A stretch of DNA of 64,000 nt. It comes from Streptomyces roseoviridis (GTDB taxonomy: Bacteria > Actinomycetota > Actinomycetes > Streptomycetales > Streptomycetaceae). The DNA is taken from the NCBI RefSeq assembly GCF_039535235.1, contig NZ_BAAAWU010000001.1, positions 4,092,001 to 4,156,000 of the forward strand. The letters are read 5' to 3'. The position numbers were made by a program, and so were the translations under genes. Positions 17,650-25,823 of this stretch are shown here, piece after piece. Within the stretch, counting starts at the first letter, position 1, and every line of letters starts with the position of its first letter. The notes below the pieces were generated by a model. It saw nothing but the letters and a program-made list of their open reading frames with translations, was not told the DNA's origin and made no database searches.

Positions 17650-18243
17650 GTGACCGAGACGTACGGCGACCGAGACCGAGACCGTGACCTGGAGCAGGAC
17701 CTGGGCCAGGACGGCGACCAGGGCGGCGACCAGGACGGGGACCAGGGCCGTGACCGTGGCGACGACGGCGGGGCCGCCCCCGACCCCATCAAGATCTGGT
17801 TCCGCTTCGTCCCCCGTGAGGGCTGGCTTCCGCAGGACACCGAGGGGCTGTGGGCCGTACGGACGGGCGCGGACACGGCTCGGGTGACGAACGTGCCCTT
17901 CCTCCAGGACGGCGTGGCCGAGGGGGACGTCGTGCGGTACCGGACCGACGGCGAGGGCCTGCACTGGGCGACCGCTCGGGCCGCCGCCTCCGGGAACGTC
18001 ACGGTCCGCGTCCTGCCGGTGGCCTCCGGGCCGCTCGGGCGGAGCGCCCGCGCGGTGCACGAACGGCTCGCTCCCTTCGGTCTCGGCGGCGAGTCGTTCA
18101 GCGCGGAGTTCCCGCTGGTGGCCCTCAACGTCCCGGCTGACGCCCCTCTGACGGAGATCAAGGCCCTCCTCGAACGGGGGACGCGGGACGGGTGGTGGCA
18201 CTGGGAGACCGGCTGCACGACGGAGGCGTGGAACGCGGCCTGA
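17650..18243 (+). CDS. DUF4265 domain protein with a D/Q/R repeat N-terminus
   Basis: A 197-residue protein starting with GTG. Residues 1-45 are a hydrophilic repeat rich in GDQ and DRD units, encoded by imperfect GACCAGGGC-type repeats. Residues 46-190 match DUF4265: IKIWFRF, EGLWAVRTG, VTNVPFLQDGVAEGDVVRYR, then RAVHERLAPFGLGGE and a conserved carboxy region ending WWHWETGC. The function is unknown. The repeat head resembles other GC-rich repeat expansions in this window and may vary between strains. A hairpin shared with the convergent gene follows. Confidence 0.8.
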   Translation: MTETYGDRDRDRDLEQDLGQDGDQGGDQDGDQGRDRGDDGGAAPDPIKIWFRFVPREGWLPQDTEGLWAVRTGADTARVTNVPFLQDGVAEGDVVRYRTDGEGLHWATARAAASGNVTVRVLPVASGPLGRSARAVHERLAPFGLGGESFSAEFPLVALNVPADAPLTEIKALLERGTRDGWWHWETGCTTEAWNAA

Positions 18244-18258
18244 GCGCGGCTCCGGGAC

Positions 18259-18287
18259 CGGCCCGTACGGCCAAGCCGTACGGGCCG
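18259..18287. terminator. Bidirectional terminator hairpin
   Basis: Perfect 13-base stem CGGCCCGTACGGC / GCCGTACGGGCCG with loop CAA, followed by TTCTTC on the plus strand. It sits between the convergent DUF4265 and Rpn-like genes. Confidence 0.85.
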
Positions 18288-18291
18288 TTCT

Positions 18292-18912
18292 TCAGCGCGT
18301 GCCGCCGGCAGCACGGCGCAGCCCGGTGAGCCGTCGCCAGGCCGCCCCCGCGAGGCTGTCGCCCAGGCCCGTCTCCAGGAGGGTGGAGCAGTACGCGCGG
18401 GTCTCCGGGGCCGCCGTGCGCAGGGCCTCGGAGAGCGCGGCGAGGGCGGCCCCGGCGCGGGAGCCGCGCGAGTGCGCGAGGGCGGAGAGCGCCGCGCTGG
18501 CGAGGTCGGCCCTCGCGGCCGGCGCCGTGGTGACGGGCCGGGTGTCGGTCGGGCCCAGGACAAGGGGGCGCAGGCTCAGTGCCGGCCAGCAGCCGAGACC
18601 GGTGGTGAAGGGGCCCGCCGCCCAGGTGGCCGTGGAGCGGTCGGAGCAGACGGCGAGGAGGACGGCGGGGGCGCCGTACCGCTCGCGGAGGCCCGGCAGG
18701 CAGGCGGTCCATGCCCTGGCCCGCAGGGGATCCCGGCGCCCTCGCACGTCCAGGGCCAGGACGAACGCCCGGCCCGGCGAGGGCGGCAGGACCCGGAGGA
18801 CGCTGTCGACACCGGGCGCGGACGGCAGGACCTGCACCACCGCGTCGGGCGGGCGGGGCAGGCCCAGGAGGCGGAAGACGGGGGTTGGGGTGAAGCGGGG
18901 GAGCGTGAGCAT
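18292..18912 (-). CDS. Rpn/YhgA-like protein with weak nuclease motif
   Basis: A 206-residue protein from ATG 18912 (an alternative ATG at 18960 adds 16 residues; neither has a clear ribosome binding site). The core, FVLALDVRGRRDPLRARAW then LPGLRERYGAPAVLLAVCSD, and LRPLVLGPTDTRPVTT, resembles a Streptomyces family related to Rpn/YhgA-like PD-(D/E)XK proteins, where the same region usually reads VVVEVQ...D..K..SWPVY. Here the E-x-Q pair is D-V-R, so nuclease activity is doubtful. The C-terminal helical part (SALAHSRGSRAGAALAALSEAL) also fits. Family assignment is from memory and should be tested by a profile search. Confidence 0.55.
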   Translation of the reverse strand: MLTLPRFTPTPVFRLLGLPRPPDAVVQVLPSAPGVDSVLRVLPPSPGRAFVLALDVRGRRDPLRARAWTACLPGLRERYGAPAVLLAVCSDRSTATWAAGPFTTGLGCWPALSLRPLVLGPTDTRPVTTAPAARADLASAALSALAHSRGSRAGAALAALSEALRTAAPETRAYCSTLLETGLGDSLAGAAWRRLTGLRRAAGGTR

Positions 18913-18960
18913 GGCCGCACGGTAGGGCGGCGAGCGCGGCGCCGGAGATGCCTCTGGCAT

Positions 18961-19290
18961 ATGACCACCCGTGTGAGTGACGGGGAGACCGCCCTTCCGT
19001 GACCCGGGGCCGGTGACCGGTGACCAGTGACCTGGGGCCGATGACCAGTGACCAGGGACCAGTGACTCGTGACCGGTGACTGGCGATCGGCGACCGGCCG
19101 CGCGCCCGGCCGGTCGCGGGGGCGGGCCGGACGAAGGTCCGTACGGGCCGGGGCGGGCTGGGACGGGCTCAGGCCGTACGGGCAGGGCCCGGTACTGGTC
19201 GGCCGGGTCGGCGGCCGGGGAGGCGGGACGGGACGGGGACCCGGCTCCGACCCCAGTCCCTGTCCCGTCCCGACTTACCAGGGTGACCCC
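18961..19290. repeat. GACCGGTGACCAGTGACC repeat region
   Basis: No gene seen. Between 18999 and 19085 there are about nine imperfect copies of GACCGGTGAC / GACCAGTGAC; the remainder is GGGACGGG-rich low complexity near 19210-19270. Confidence 0.75.
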
Positions 19291-21759
19291 TCAGCGGGTC
19301 AGCCGCCACGCGGGGAGGAGCGAGGCGGCCGCCGCGACCGCCGCGCACACCCCCGCCGCCGCGCCGACCGTCCCCCACGGCACGGTGAGCGCCACCGGCG
19401 CGGAGAGCGCCGCGAGGCCCGCGCCCAGACCACCGAGGCAGACGGCCGTGACCCCGAGTCCCAGGACCGTGCCGATGCCGACCGCCAGCAGCGACTCGCC
19501 CACGACCACGCGCAGGACCTGTGCCCGGGTGGCGCCCGCCAGGCGCAGTGCGACCAGTTCGGGCCCGCGTACCGAGGTGGCCATGAGCAGGGTGTTGACG
19601 AGGGCGATCACCGTGTAGACCAGGGCGATCCCGAGGACCAGGAGCAGTCCCAGGCGGGTCTGGGGGGTCATGGCCGGGTGGGTGGCGGCGGCCCAGTCGT
19701 CGACGGTGCGGGTGACGCCGCCCGCCGGACCCGGACCCGGGGCCGATGTCGATGTCGAGGCCGAGGTCGAGTCTGGGGCCGGGGCTGAGCCCGGGGCCGG
19801 GGTCTGCTCGGTGGTCGGGGGCGCTGTCGAGGTGACGGCCACGGCCGCTCCGGCACCGGTCCGGTGAGCGCCCGGGCCCCCGGCCGGGCCCGCGCCGCCC
19901 GCGCCGCCCGCGCCGCCCGCGGCGCTCGTGCCCGGCCGGTCCGCGCCGGTGCCGCCCTTGTGGGCGTGGCCCGTACCGGACCCCTCCCCGGGCGGCCCCG
20001 TCCCGTCGATCCGGTCCGCCGTCGCGTCCGGGGCGTTCGCCCAGGTCACGTACGGGCCGTTGTCGCCGGTGCCCCGGGCGAGCACCGCCGCGACGCGCAG
20101 GCGCACCGGGCCGCTGCCGTCCGCCAGCCACACCTCGACGCCCTCGCCGACGGTCCGGCGCTCGAACTCCTCGTTCACGACGATCGAACCGTCGTCCAGG
20201 TTCCGGAGGTCGCCCGCGACGACCGGCAGGCGCGCGGAGGAGGCCCAGGCCGCCGGGTCGGCCACGGCCCGCGCCCCGTACTTGACCAGGGCCTCCGCCC
20301 CGTCCCGTACGAAGACGGAGGTCGCACCGGTGGCCGTGCCCGTGCGGGGCAGGTCACGGCCGGTGGTCACGTACGCCGCCGTCGTCTGCCCCCGTGCCTC
20401 GGCCGCCTTGGCGGCGGTCACGGTCGCCGCCGAGCCGAGCAGGGTGCCGGCGAGGGCGACGGTGACCAGGACCGGGGCGGCGACGGCGGCGGTACGGCGT
20501 ACGGCGGCCGCGCTGTTCTCCCGGACGAGGGTGCCGACGGCCCCCGGCAGCCGCAGCGCACGGGCGGCGGGCCGGACGAGGAGCGGGGCGAGCAGGGCGA
20601 CGCCGGAGATCAGGAGCATCGGCTGGGTCGTGTACGTCTTGCGCTTCAGGAGCGTGGACGGGTCCGTCGCCCCCGTCCACGCCAGCAGGCCGATCCCGGC
20701 CAGCAGCAGGGCCGCGCCGCACAGGGCCCGGCCGCGCGGCAGGACGTCGGTGTCGACGTCCGCCTCGCGCAGCGCCGCCGTGGGCCCGACCCGTCCGGCC
20801 CGGCGGGAGGCGGCGACGGCGCCCGCGAGGGCGACGGTCACTCCGGTGCCGAAGGCGATCCAGTGGGCGGCGTGGAAGGGCTGACCGGGGGCGCCGCCGG
20901 TCCCGATCGTGAACCAGGACGGGGCCACCCCGCCGTCCACCAGCGCCCGGGCGAGCAGCGGCGCCCCCCATGCGCCGAGCAGGCAGCCGACGGCCGAGGC
21001 GAGGACGCCGAGGCCCGCCGCCTCGGCGAGCAGCATCCGCCGGACCTGACCGGGTGTGGCACCGGCGGTGCGCAGCAGACCGTACTCGCGGCGGCGCAGC
21101 GCCACGGCGAAGGCGAAGGTCGAGGCGACGACGAACACGGAGACGAAGGCGGCCACGCCGCCCGCGGTGCCGAGCAGGGCGTTGAGCGCGACGAGGGCGC
21201 GGGCGTCCCGGGCGGCCTCGGGGTCGACCGCCCGCCGCTCCGCACCGGTGAGGACCCGGGCCCGGTCACCGACGAGGGCGCGGACCTCGGCCGCCGGGGC
21301 GTCGACCCCGACGGCGTCGGGCCCGGGGACGCCTGCCGCGCCTGCCGCGCCGGAGCGGGAGCCGTTGTCCGAGGGGTGGCCGGAGCCGTCGTCCGAGGGG
21401 TGGCTGGAGCCGTCGTGCGAGGGGTGGCCGGAGCGGGAGCCGGGGTCGGCGGTGGTGACGCTCCAGCGGGCGCGGAGTTCGCGCAGGAGTTCGTCGTCCA
21501 CAGGCTGTGGACGGTCCAGCGGTGCGGTCGCGACCGCCTTGCCGGGCCCTCGCCGTACCTCGACGGCGAGCCGGTCATGACCCTGCACGACGACGGGCGC
21601 CGACGCGAATCGCACCGGAGCGCGCTCGGGCGCGTTCAGGGTCGCGGACAGCCCGAGCCCCATGACGGCGACCAGCCCGACGCCGAGTGCGAGCGCGGTG
21701 AACCCACCGACGAGGGACGCCCAGCGGGCCCGCATCCCGGCGAGTACGACGGTCAGCAC
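19291..21759 (-). CDS. FtsX/MacB-type ABC transporter permease
   Basis: An 822-residue membrane protein. An N-terminal membrane segment (LVGGFTALALGVGLVAVMGLGL) is followed by an outer loop, two FtsX cores (about residues 205-400 and 690-822, the second including LLLVLGIALVYTVIALVNTLLMATSVRG), and further segments between. Two low-complexity outer linkers stand out: a SGHPSHDGSSHPSDDGS repeat near residue 115, and a G/A/T/S/P-rich stretch of about 100 residues near 590-680. The stop of the ATPase gene overlaps this start by 7 bases, so the two form an operon and one transporter, probably exporting a lipid, peptide or drug. Confidence 0.9.
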   Translation of the reverse strand: MLTVVLAGMRARWASLVGGFTALALGVGLVAVMGLGLSATLNAPERAPVRFASAPVVVQGHDRLAVEVRRGPGKAVATAPLDRPQPVDDELLRELRARWSVTTADPGSRSGHPSHDGSSHPSDDGSGHPSDNGSRSGAAGAAGVPGPDAVGVDAPAAEVRALVGDRARVLTGAERRAVDPEAARDARALVALNALLGTAGGVAAFVSVFVVASTFAFAVALRRREYGLLRTAGATPGQVRRMLLAEAAGLGVLASAVGCLLGAWGAPLLARALVDGGVAPSWFTIGTGGAPGQPFHAAHWIAFGTGVTVALAGAVAASRRAGRVGPTAALREADVDTDVLPRGRALCGAALLLAGIGLLAWTGATDPSTLLKRKTYTTQPMLLISGVALLAPLLVRPAARALRLPGAVGTLVRENSAAAVRRTAAVAAPVLVTVALAGTLLGSAATVTAAKAAEARGQTTAAYVTTGRDLPRTGTATGATSVFVRDGAEALVKYGARAVADPAAWASSARLPVVAGDLRNLDDGSIVVNEEFERRTVGEGVEVWLADGSGPVRLRVAAVLARGTGDNGPYVTWANAPDATADRIDGTGPPGEGSGTGHAHKGGTGADRPGTSAAGGAGGAGGAGPAGGPGAHRTGAGAAVAVTSTAPPTTEQTPAPGSAPAPDSTSASTSTSAPGPGPAGGVTRTVDDWAAATHPAMTPQTRLGLLLVLGIALVYTVIALVNTLLMATSVRGPELVALRLAGATRAQVLRVVVGESLLAVGIGTVLGLGVTAVCLGGLGAGLAALSAPVALTVPWGTVGAAAGVCAAVAAAASLLPAWRLTR

Positions 21760-22706
21760 GGGCCACCCGCCTTCGCCGTCGTGTCGGTCGCGGCGCTCAT
21801 GGCCGTCGTGGTGGTCATGACGGGGAGGCCGGTCATGGCGGACACGGCCGTCGCGCCGACGGCCGCGGCCGGCCCCTTCGGTGCCTCAAGGCCCGCCATC
21901 CGTGCCGCCACCGCCTGTGGCGTCGGTGCGTGCAGCTCGCCGGCCAGGCGGCCGTCGACGAGGAAGACCACCCGGTCGGCGCGGGCGGCCGCCATCGGGT
22001 CGTGGGTGACCATGACGACGGTTTGGCCGTCCCGGTCGACGAGTTCGCGGAGCATGGACAGGACCTCGCGGCCCGTCGTGGAGTCGAGGGCGCCGGTCGG
22101 CTCGTCGCCGAAGAGGACCGCGGGCCGGGTGATCAGGGCGCGGGCGAGGGCGACGCGCTGCTGCTGGCCGCCGGAGAGTTCGCCGGGGCGGTGGCGCTCG
22201 CGGCCCGCGAGGCCGACCCGGGCCAGCACCTCGCGCACTTCGGTGCGGGAGGGGCGGCGGCCGGCGAGGCGGAGCGGGAGGGCCACGTTCTGGGCGGCCG
22301 TGAGGGAGGGCAGCAGGTTGAAGGACTGGAAGACGAAACCGATCCGGTCCCTTCGCAGCAGCGTCAGCCGCCGCTCGCTCAGACCCGCGAGCGGGACGCC
22401 GTCGATCTCCACGCTGCCCGCCGTCGGCCGGTCGAGACCGGCAGCGCACTGGAGGAGCGTGGACTTGCCCGAGCCGGAGGGGCCCATGACGGCGGTGAAC
22501 GTCCCGGCGGGGAAGTCCAGGTCGACGCCGTCGAGGGCGCGGACGTCCCGGTGGTGGCGGCGCAGGCCGCGGAGCCGTACGGCGGGAGCGGAGCCGGTGC
22601 GGCGGGGCCGGGCGCCGGCGCCCGTACCGGTCTCGCGGCGGGGCCGGGCACCCGCACCGGTCGGGTGGCCCGGATCCGTACCGGCCGTGGTGTTCGTCGA
22701 GGTCAT
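21753..22706 (-). CDS. ABC transporter ATP-binding protein (MacB/LolD type)
   Basis: A 317-residue ATPase: Walker A GPSGSGKST, Q-loop FQSFNLL, signature LSGGQQQR, Walker B VLFGDEPTGALDS and switch VMVTHDP. The order and DEPTGALD sequence are those of the MacB/LolD class that works with FtsX-type permeases, and the permease gene overlaps its 3' end. An N-terminal extension with GAGARPRR repeats and a 50-residue Ala/Thr-rich tail flank the core and are not part of the family. ATG 22706 is preceded by no clear ribosome binding site. Confidence 0.93.
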   Translation of the reverse strand: MTSTNTTAGTDPGHPTGAGARPRRETGTGAGARPRRTGSAPAVRLRGLRRHHRDVRALDGVDLDFPAGTFTAVMGPSGSGKSTLLQCAAGLDRPTAGSVEIDGVPLAGLSERRLTLLRRDRIGFVFQSFNLLPSLTAAQNVALPLRLAGRRPSRTEVREVLARVGLAGRERHRPGELSGGQQQRVALARALITRPAVLFGDEPTGALDSTTGREVLSMLRELVDRDGQTVVMVTHDPMAAARADRVVFLVDGRLAGELHAPTPQAVAARMAGLEAPKGPAAAVGATAVSAMTGLPVMTTTTAMSAATDTTAKAGGPC

Positions 22707-22972
22707 GCCTCAAGCGAACCGTTTCCGCCCGCCCCGATCACGACCGCCAGCGGGCGTCCCCGGGGTAGGGCCAGGCATACCTCCCGCGCACGTGTCGTCC
22801 CCGGGTCCCTCAGCCGCGCCGGCCCCGGCCTTCCGTCCCGGCCCCAGCCTTCCGTCCCGGCCTTCCGTCCCGGCCCTTCGCTCCCCTCCCGCTTCCCTAC
22901 CGCTCAGGCCGGCCCTTCCCCTTCCCCTTTCCCGCTCGGGTTTCCCGCTCGGGCCGGTCCGCGGCCGCCCGC

Positions 22973-23800
22973 TCAGGCGGCCGCGGCTCCCTCGCGTACG
23001 GCCGCCACGAACACCTCCAGGGCGTCCAGCGGCTCGCGTCCGCCGAGCAGTTCGCGCAGGTCGCTCTTGACGCCGGAGCCGTCCAGGAAGCCGTGGGCGA
23101 TCGCCGAGTACGTGCTCGCCAGCATCGGCACCTGGAAGGCCTGCGCGCCGGAGGCGGCGATGGCGGTACGGGCCTCCGCCAGCGTCACCGGCGCGTACGT
23201 GGCCCCCAGCGCCTCCGCCAGCTCGGCGCCGCCCAGCGGCCGGTCGCCGACGAGCTCGTAGACGCGACCCGCGTGCGGGGCCGGATCGGTGGCGACGGAG
23301 ACCGCGACGTCGGCCAGGTCGGCCCGGGCGACGGCCGCGAGCCCGCCGTCGCCGAGCGGTCCGGTGATGCGGTTGTCGGCGTCGGGGGTGGCGATCCAGG
23401 TCAGGAACTCGGCGTAGAGGCCGTTGCGCAGGATGGTCCAGTTCAGCGAGGACCGCTGGAGCCGCCGCTCGGTCCAGCGGTGGGCGAGCGCGTACGTGAG
23501 GTGGTCGCCGTCGCCGGAGAGGCTGGTGTACACGACGTGGCCGACCCCGGCCCGCTCGGCGGCGGAGACGGCGGCCTCGTGGCGGGCGACGACGACGTCG
23601 TCCTCCCCGTAACCGGCGGATATCAGCAGCAGTGTGTCGATCCCGGCGAAGGCGTCCGGGAGGGTCGACGGGTCGTCGAAGTCGACGAGCCGGGTGCCGG
23701 GACGACCGGCGCGGGTGCCGAGGACGACGTCGTCGCGGCCGGCGACCCGTTCCGCGACGAGCGAGCCGAGGGCGCCGGAGACGCCGGTGACGAGCAGCAT
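22973..23800 (-). CDS. NmrA-like NAD(P)-binding oxidoreductase
   Basis: A 275-residue atypical short-chain dehydrogenase/epimerase. The Rossmann start MLLVTGVSGALGSLVAERVAG is complete, and LLISAGYGEDD, VVYTSLSG and TILRNGLYAEF match the NmrA/QOR2 group, where NADPH is bound and the catalytic Tyr is often missing. Such proteins sense redox state or reduce quinones. ATG 23800 is the natural start; longer reading runs antisense over the HxlR gene. It is divergent from an HxlR regulator, a very common pairing. Confidence 0.9.
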   Translation of the reverse strand: MLLVTGVSGALGSLVAERVAGRDDVVLGTRAGRPGTRLVDFDDPSTLPDAFAGIDTLLLISAGYGEDDVVVARHEAAVSAAERAGVGHVVYTSLSGDGDHLTYALAHRWTERRLQRSSLNWTILRNGLYAEFLTWIATPDADNRITGPLGDGGLAAVARADLADVAVSVATDPAPHAGRVYELVGDRPLGGAELAEALGATYAPVTLAEARTAIAASGAQAFQVPMLASTYSAIAHGFLDGSGVKSDLRELLGGREPLDALEVFVAAVREGAAAA

Positions 23801-23891
23801 GGTTCCCCCTGAGGGCCGAGAATGGCGGTGCAGGCGAGGTGCCTGGGACCATCGTTGCGCCGTGCGCGCGATCTTGGAAGGAGGCACATTG
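23801..23891. promoter_or_regulatory. HxlR/NmrA divergent intergenic region
   Basis: 91 bases between divergent starts, with AAGGAGG at 23878-23884 for the HxlR gene. By analogy with other HxlR pairs the operator should lie here; no clean palindrome is visible. Confidence 0.5.
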
Positions 23892-24296
23892 ATGTCGGAG
23901 GGGCACACGGATGTCACCACCCCCGCACCCGGCGAGCCGGTCGTCAGCTGCGCCGAGGAGTGCGGGGTACGGGACGTCCAGGACCGGCTCGGTGACAAGT
24001 GGACCGTCCACGTGGTCGTCGAACTGGCGGCGGGGCCCCGGCGGTTCAAGGAGCTCCAGCGACTGGTCGACGGCGTCTCGCAGCGCATGCTGACCTTCAC
24101 GCTGCGCCGCCTGGAGCGGGACGGGCTGGTGTCGCGGCAGGTGTTCCCGACGACGCCGCCGCAGGTCGCGTACTCCCTCACCGAGACCGGGCACAGCATG
24201 ACGCACCTGATCAAGCAGTTGATCGACTGGTCCCTCGACCACCGGTCGGCGATCGCCCGCTCGCGCGAGGAGTGGGACGCGAGGCACTCGGCATGA
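23892..24296 (+). CDS. HxlR-family transcriptional regulator
   Basis: A 134-residue winged-helix regulator: CAEECGVRDVQDRLGDKWTVHVVVELAAGPRRFKEL, then GVSQRMLTFTLRRLERDGLVSRQVFPTTPPQVAYSLT, is the standard HxlR domain. Two cysteines (in SCAEECG) at the N-terminus are where redox- or electrophile-sensing HxlR members carry their sensor cysteine. A good ribosome binding site (AAGGAGG) precedes ATG 23892. The likely target is the divergent NmrA-like gene. Its last four bases overlap the next gene (ATGA). Confidence 0.93.
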   Translation: MSEGHTDVTTPAPGEPVVSCAEECGVRDVQDRLGDKWTVHVVVELAAGPRRFKELQRLVDGVSQRMLTFTLRRLERDGLVSRQVFPTTPPQVAYSLTETGHSMTHLIKQLIDWSLDHRSAIARSREEWDARHSA

Positions 24297-25477
24297 GCGG
24301 CGCGGACACCGTCGAGGAGGCGCTGAAGGCGCTGTACGGAGGCGGCAGCGGGGGCACGGGCACGGGCACGGGTACGGGCCGGAAGCGGGGCCGGAGTGAC
24401 GACCACGCCCTCGACGGCGCGGCATCCCTCCTCGCCGCCGATCCCTCGGCCGACGCCGAACTGAACCGGCGCGGCGAGGAGTTCGTCCGCACCCTGTGGA
24501 CCCGCGGCTGGCAGCCGGCCGACCTCGTGCGCATGGCCCGCCGCGAACTGGCCGACGAGCACGTGCGGTTGCTCGCCGGGATCGTCAGGTCGCAGACCGC
24601 GCGGTACGAACGGCTCCCGCACCGCTGGCAGGCGCAGCTGGACGCGCTCGACGAGCTGACCGCCTGGACGGCCCCCGACCGCTTCTCGTACGCGACCGCC
24701 GTCCTGGAGCTCTACCGGCTCCTCGTCCGGCTGCCGCGCCTCGACGCCGTCGGGCCGGTCCCGGGCGAGGCCCTGCCGCCCGCCGTCGCGGGCGAGCCGA
24801 AGACGCTCACCAGGATCCGGGCGCTGCTCGCCAAGGCGGAGGCGACGACGTACGCGGAGGAGGCCGAGGCCCTGACCGCCAAGGCCCAGGAGCTGATGGC
24901 CCGGCACAGCCTCGACGAGGCGACCCTGGCCGCGGGCGCGCCCTCGCCGGAGACTCCGGGGGCGATCCGGATCGGGGTGGACCCGCCGTACGAGCAGGCC
25001 AAGGCGATCCTCCTGGACGCGGTGGCGACGGCGAACCACTGCCGGGCCGTGTGGAACGAGGGCTTCGGCTTCTCGACCGTCGTCGGCTTCGAGGCCGACC
25101 TGGAGCCGGTGGAACTCCTCTACACCTCGCTGCTCGTCCAGGGCACGGCCGCGATGACCCGGGCGGAAGCGGAGCAGCGGGCGGGCGGACGCAAGCGGAC
25201 CAAGTCCTTCCGGCAGTCCTTCCTGCTGGCCTACGCGAACCGGCTCGGCGCCCGGCTCGCGGCGACCTCCCGGCGGGTGGCGGCGGAGGCGCCCACGCTG
25301 CTTCCGGCGCTGGCCTCCCGCGAGGTGGCGGTCACCGCCCGCACGGACGAACTCTTCCCGGAGACGCGCGCGAGCCGGGTGCGCGCGGCGTGGGACGAGG
25401 CGGGGTGGACCCACGGCACCACGGCCGCCGACCGCGCCGGCCTCCACCCGAGGCCCCACCTCCCGGGCCGGCCGTAA
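24293..25477 (+). CDS. DUF2786 domain protein
   Basis: A 394-residue protein of unknown function. DUF2786 is visible near residues 160-205 (TLTRIRALLAKAEATTYAEEAEALTAKAQELMARHSLDEATL), a helical motif seen in actinobacterial and phage proteins. The rest, with AILLDAVATANHCRAVW and TKSFRQSFLLAYANRLGARL, is the usual flanking domain. A GTGTGTG spacer near residue 20 is encoded by a short GGCACG repeat. The ATGA overlap with the HxlR gene indicates translational coupling, although a shared function is not evident. Confidence 0.85.
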   Translation: MSGADTVEEALKALYGGGSGGTGTGTGTGRKRGRSDDHALDGAASLLAADPSADAELNRRGEEFVRTLWTRGWQPADLVRMARRELADEHVRLLAGIVRSQTARYERLPHRWQAQLDALDELTAWTAPDRFSYATAVLELYRLLVRLPRLDAVGPVPGEALPPAVAGEPKTLTRIRALLAKAEATTYAEEAEALTAKAQELMARHSLDEATLAAGAPSPETPGAIRIGVDPPYEQAKAILLDAVATANHCRAVWNEGFGFSTVVGFEADLEPVELLYTSLLVQGTAAMTRAEAEQRAGGRKRTKSFRQSFLLAYANRLGARLAATSRRVAAEAPTLLPALASREVAVTARTDELFPETRASRVRAAWDEAGWTHGTTAADRAGLHPRPHLPGRP

Positions 25478-25823
25478 GGCGACGCGGACCCCGCCGGGCG
25501 TGGCCCGCCCGCGCGGGCGCCCATCCGCCCTGCGGGTGTGTGGCGGCGCCCCGGCGAGACCGAGCGACGATCATCGCTCGCCCCGCTCGCCCCGCTCGAC
25601 CCGCTCGACCCGCTCGACCCGCTGGGCCCGCTGGGTCCGCTCGGTCCGCTCGGTCCGCTGGGCCCGCTCGCCCGCTCGCCCGCTCGCCCGCTCGGCCGGC
25701 TCAGTCCGCTGGGCCCGCTCGGGCCCCTCGCCCGCTCGCCCGTACCGCCGTCAGGATGCCCGAGATCGCCCCGCCTCGCCCCGAACACCCTCTTTTGCTC
25801 CAGCCCCCCGCTACGCTCGCCCC
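25478..25823. repeat. 9-base tandem repeat array upstream of the FUSC gene
   Basis: The 346-base gap has no gene. From about 25575 to 25748 it carries some 15-18 copies of a 9-base unit CCGCTCGAC / CCGCTCGGT / CCGCTGGGC. A promoter for the FUSC gene should lie after it; CTCTTTTGCTCC (25790s) is the only AT-rich spot. Confidence 0.85.
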
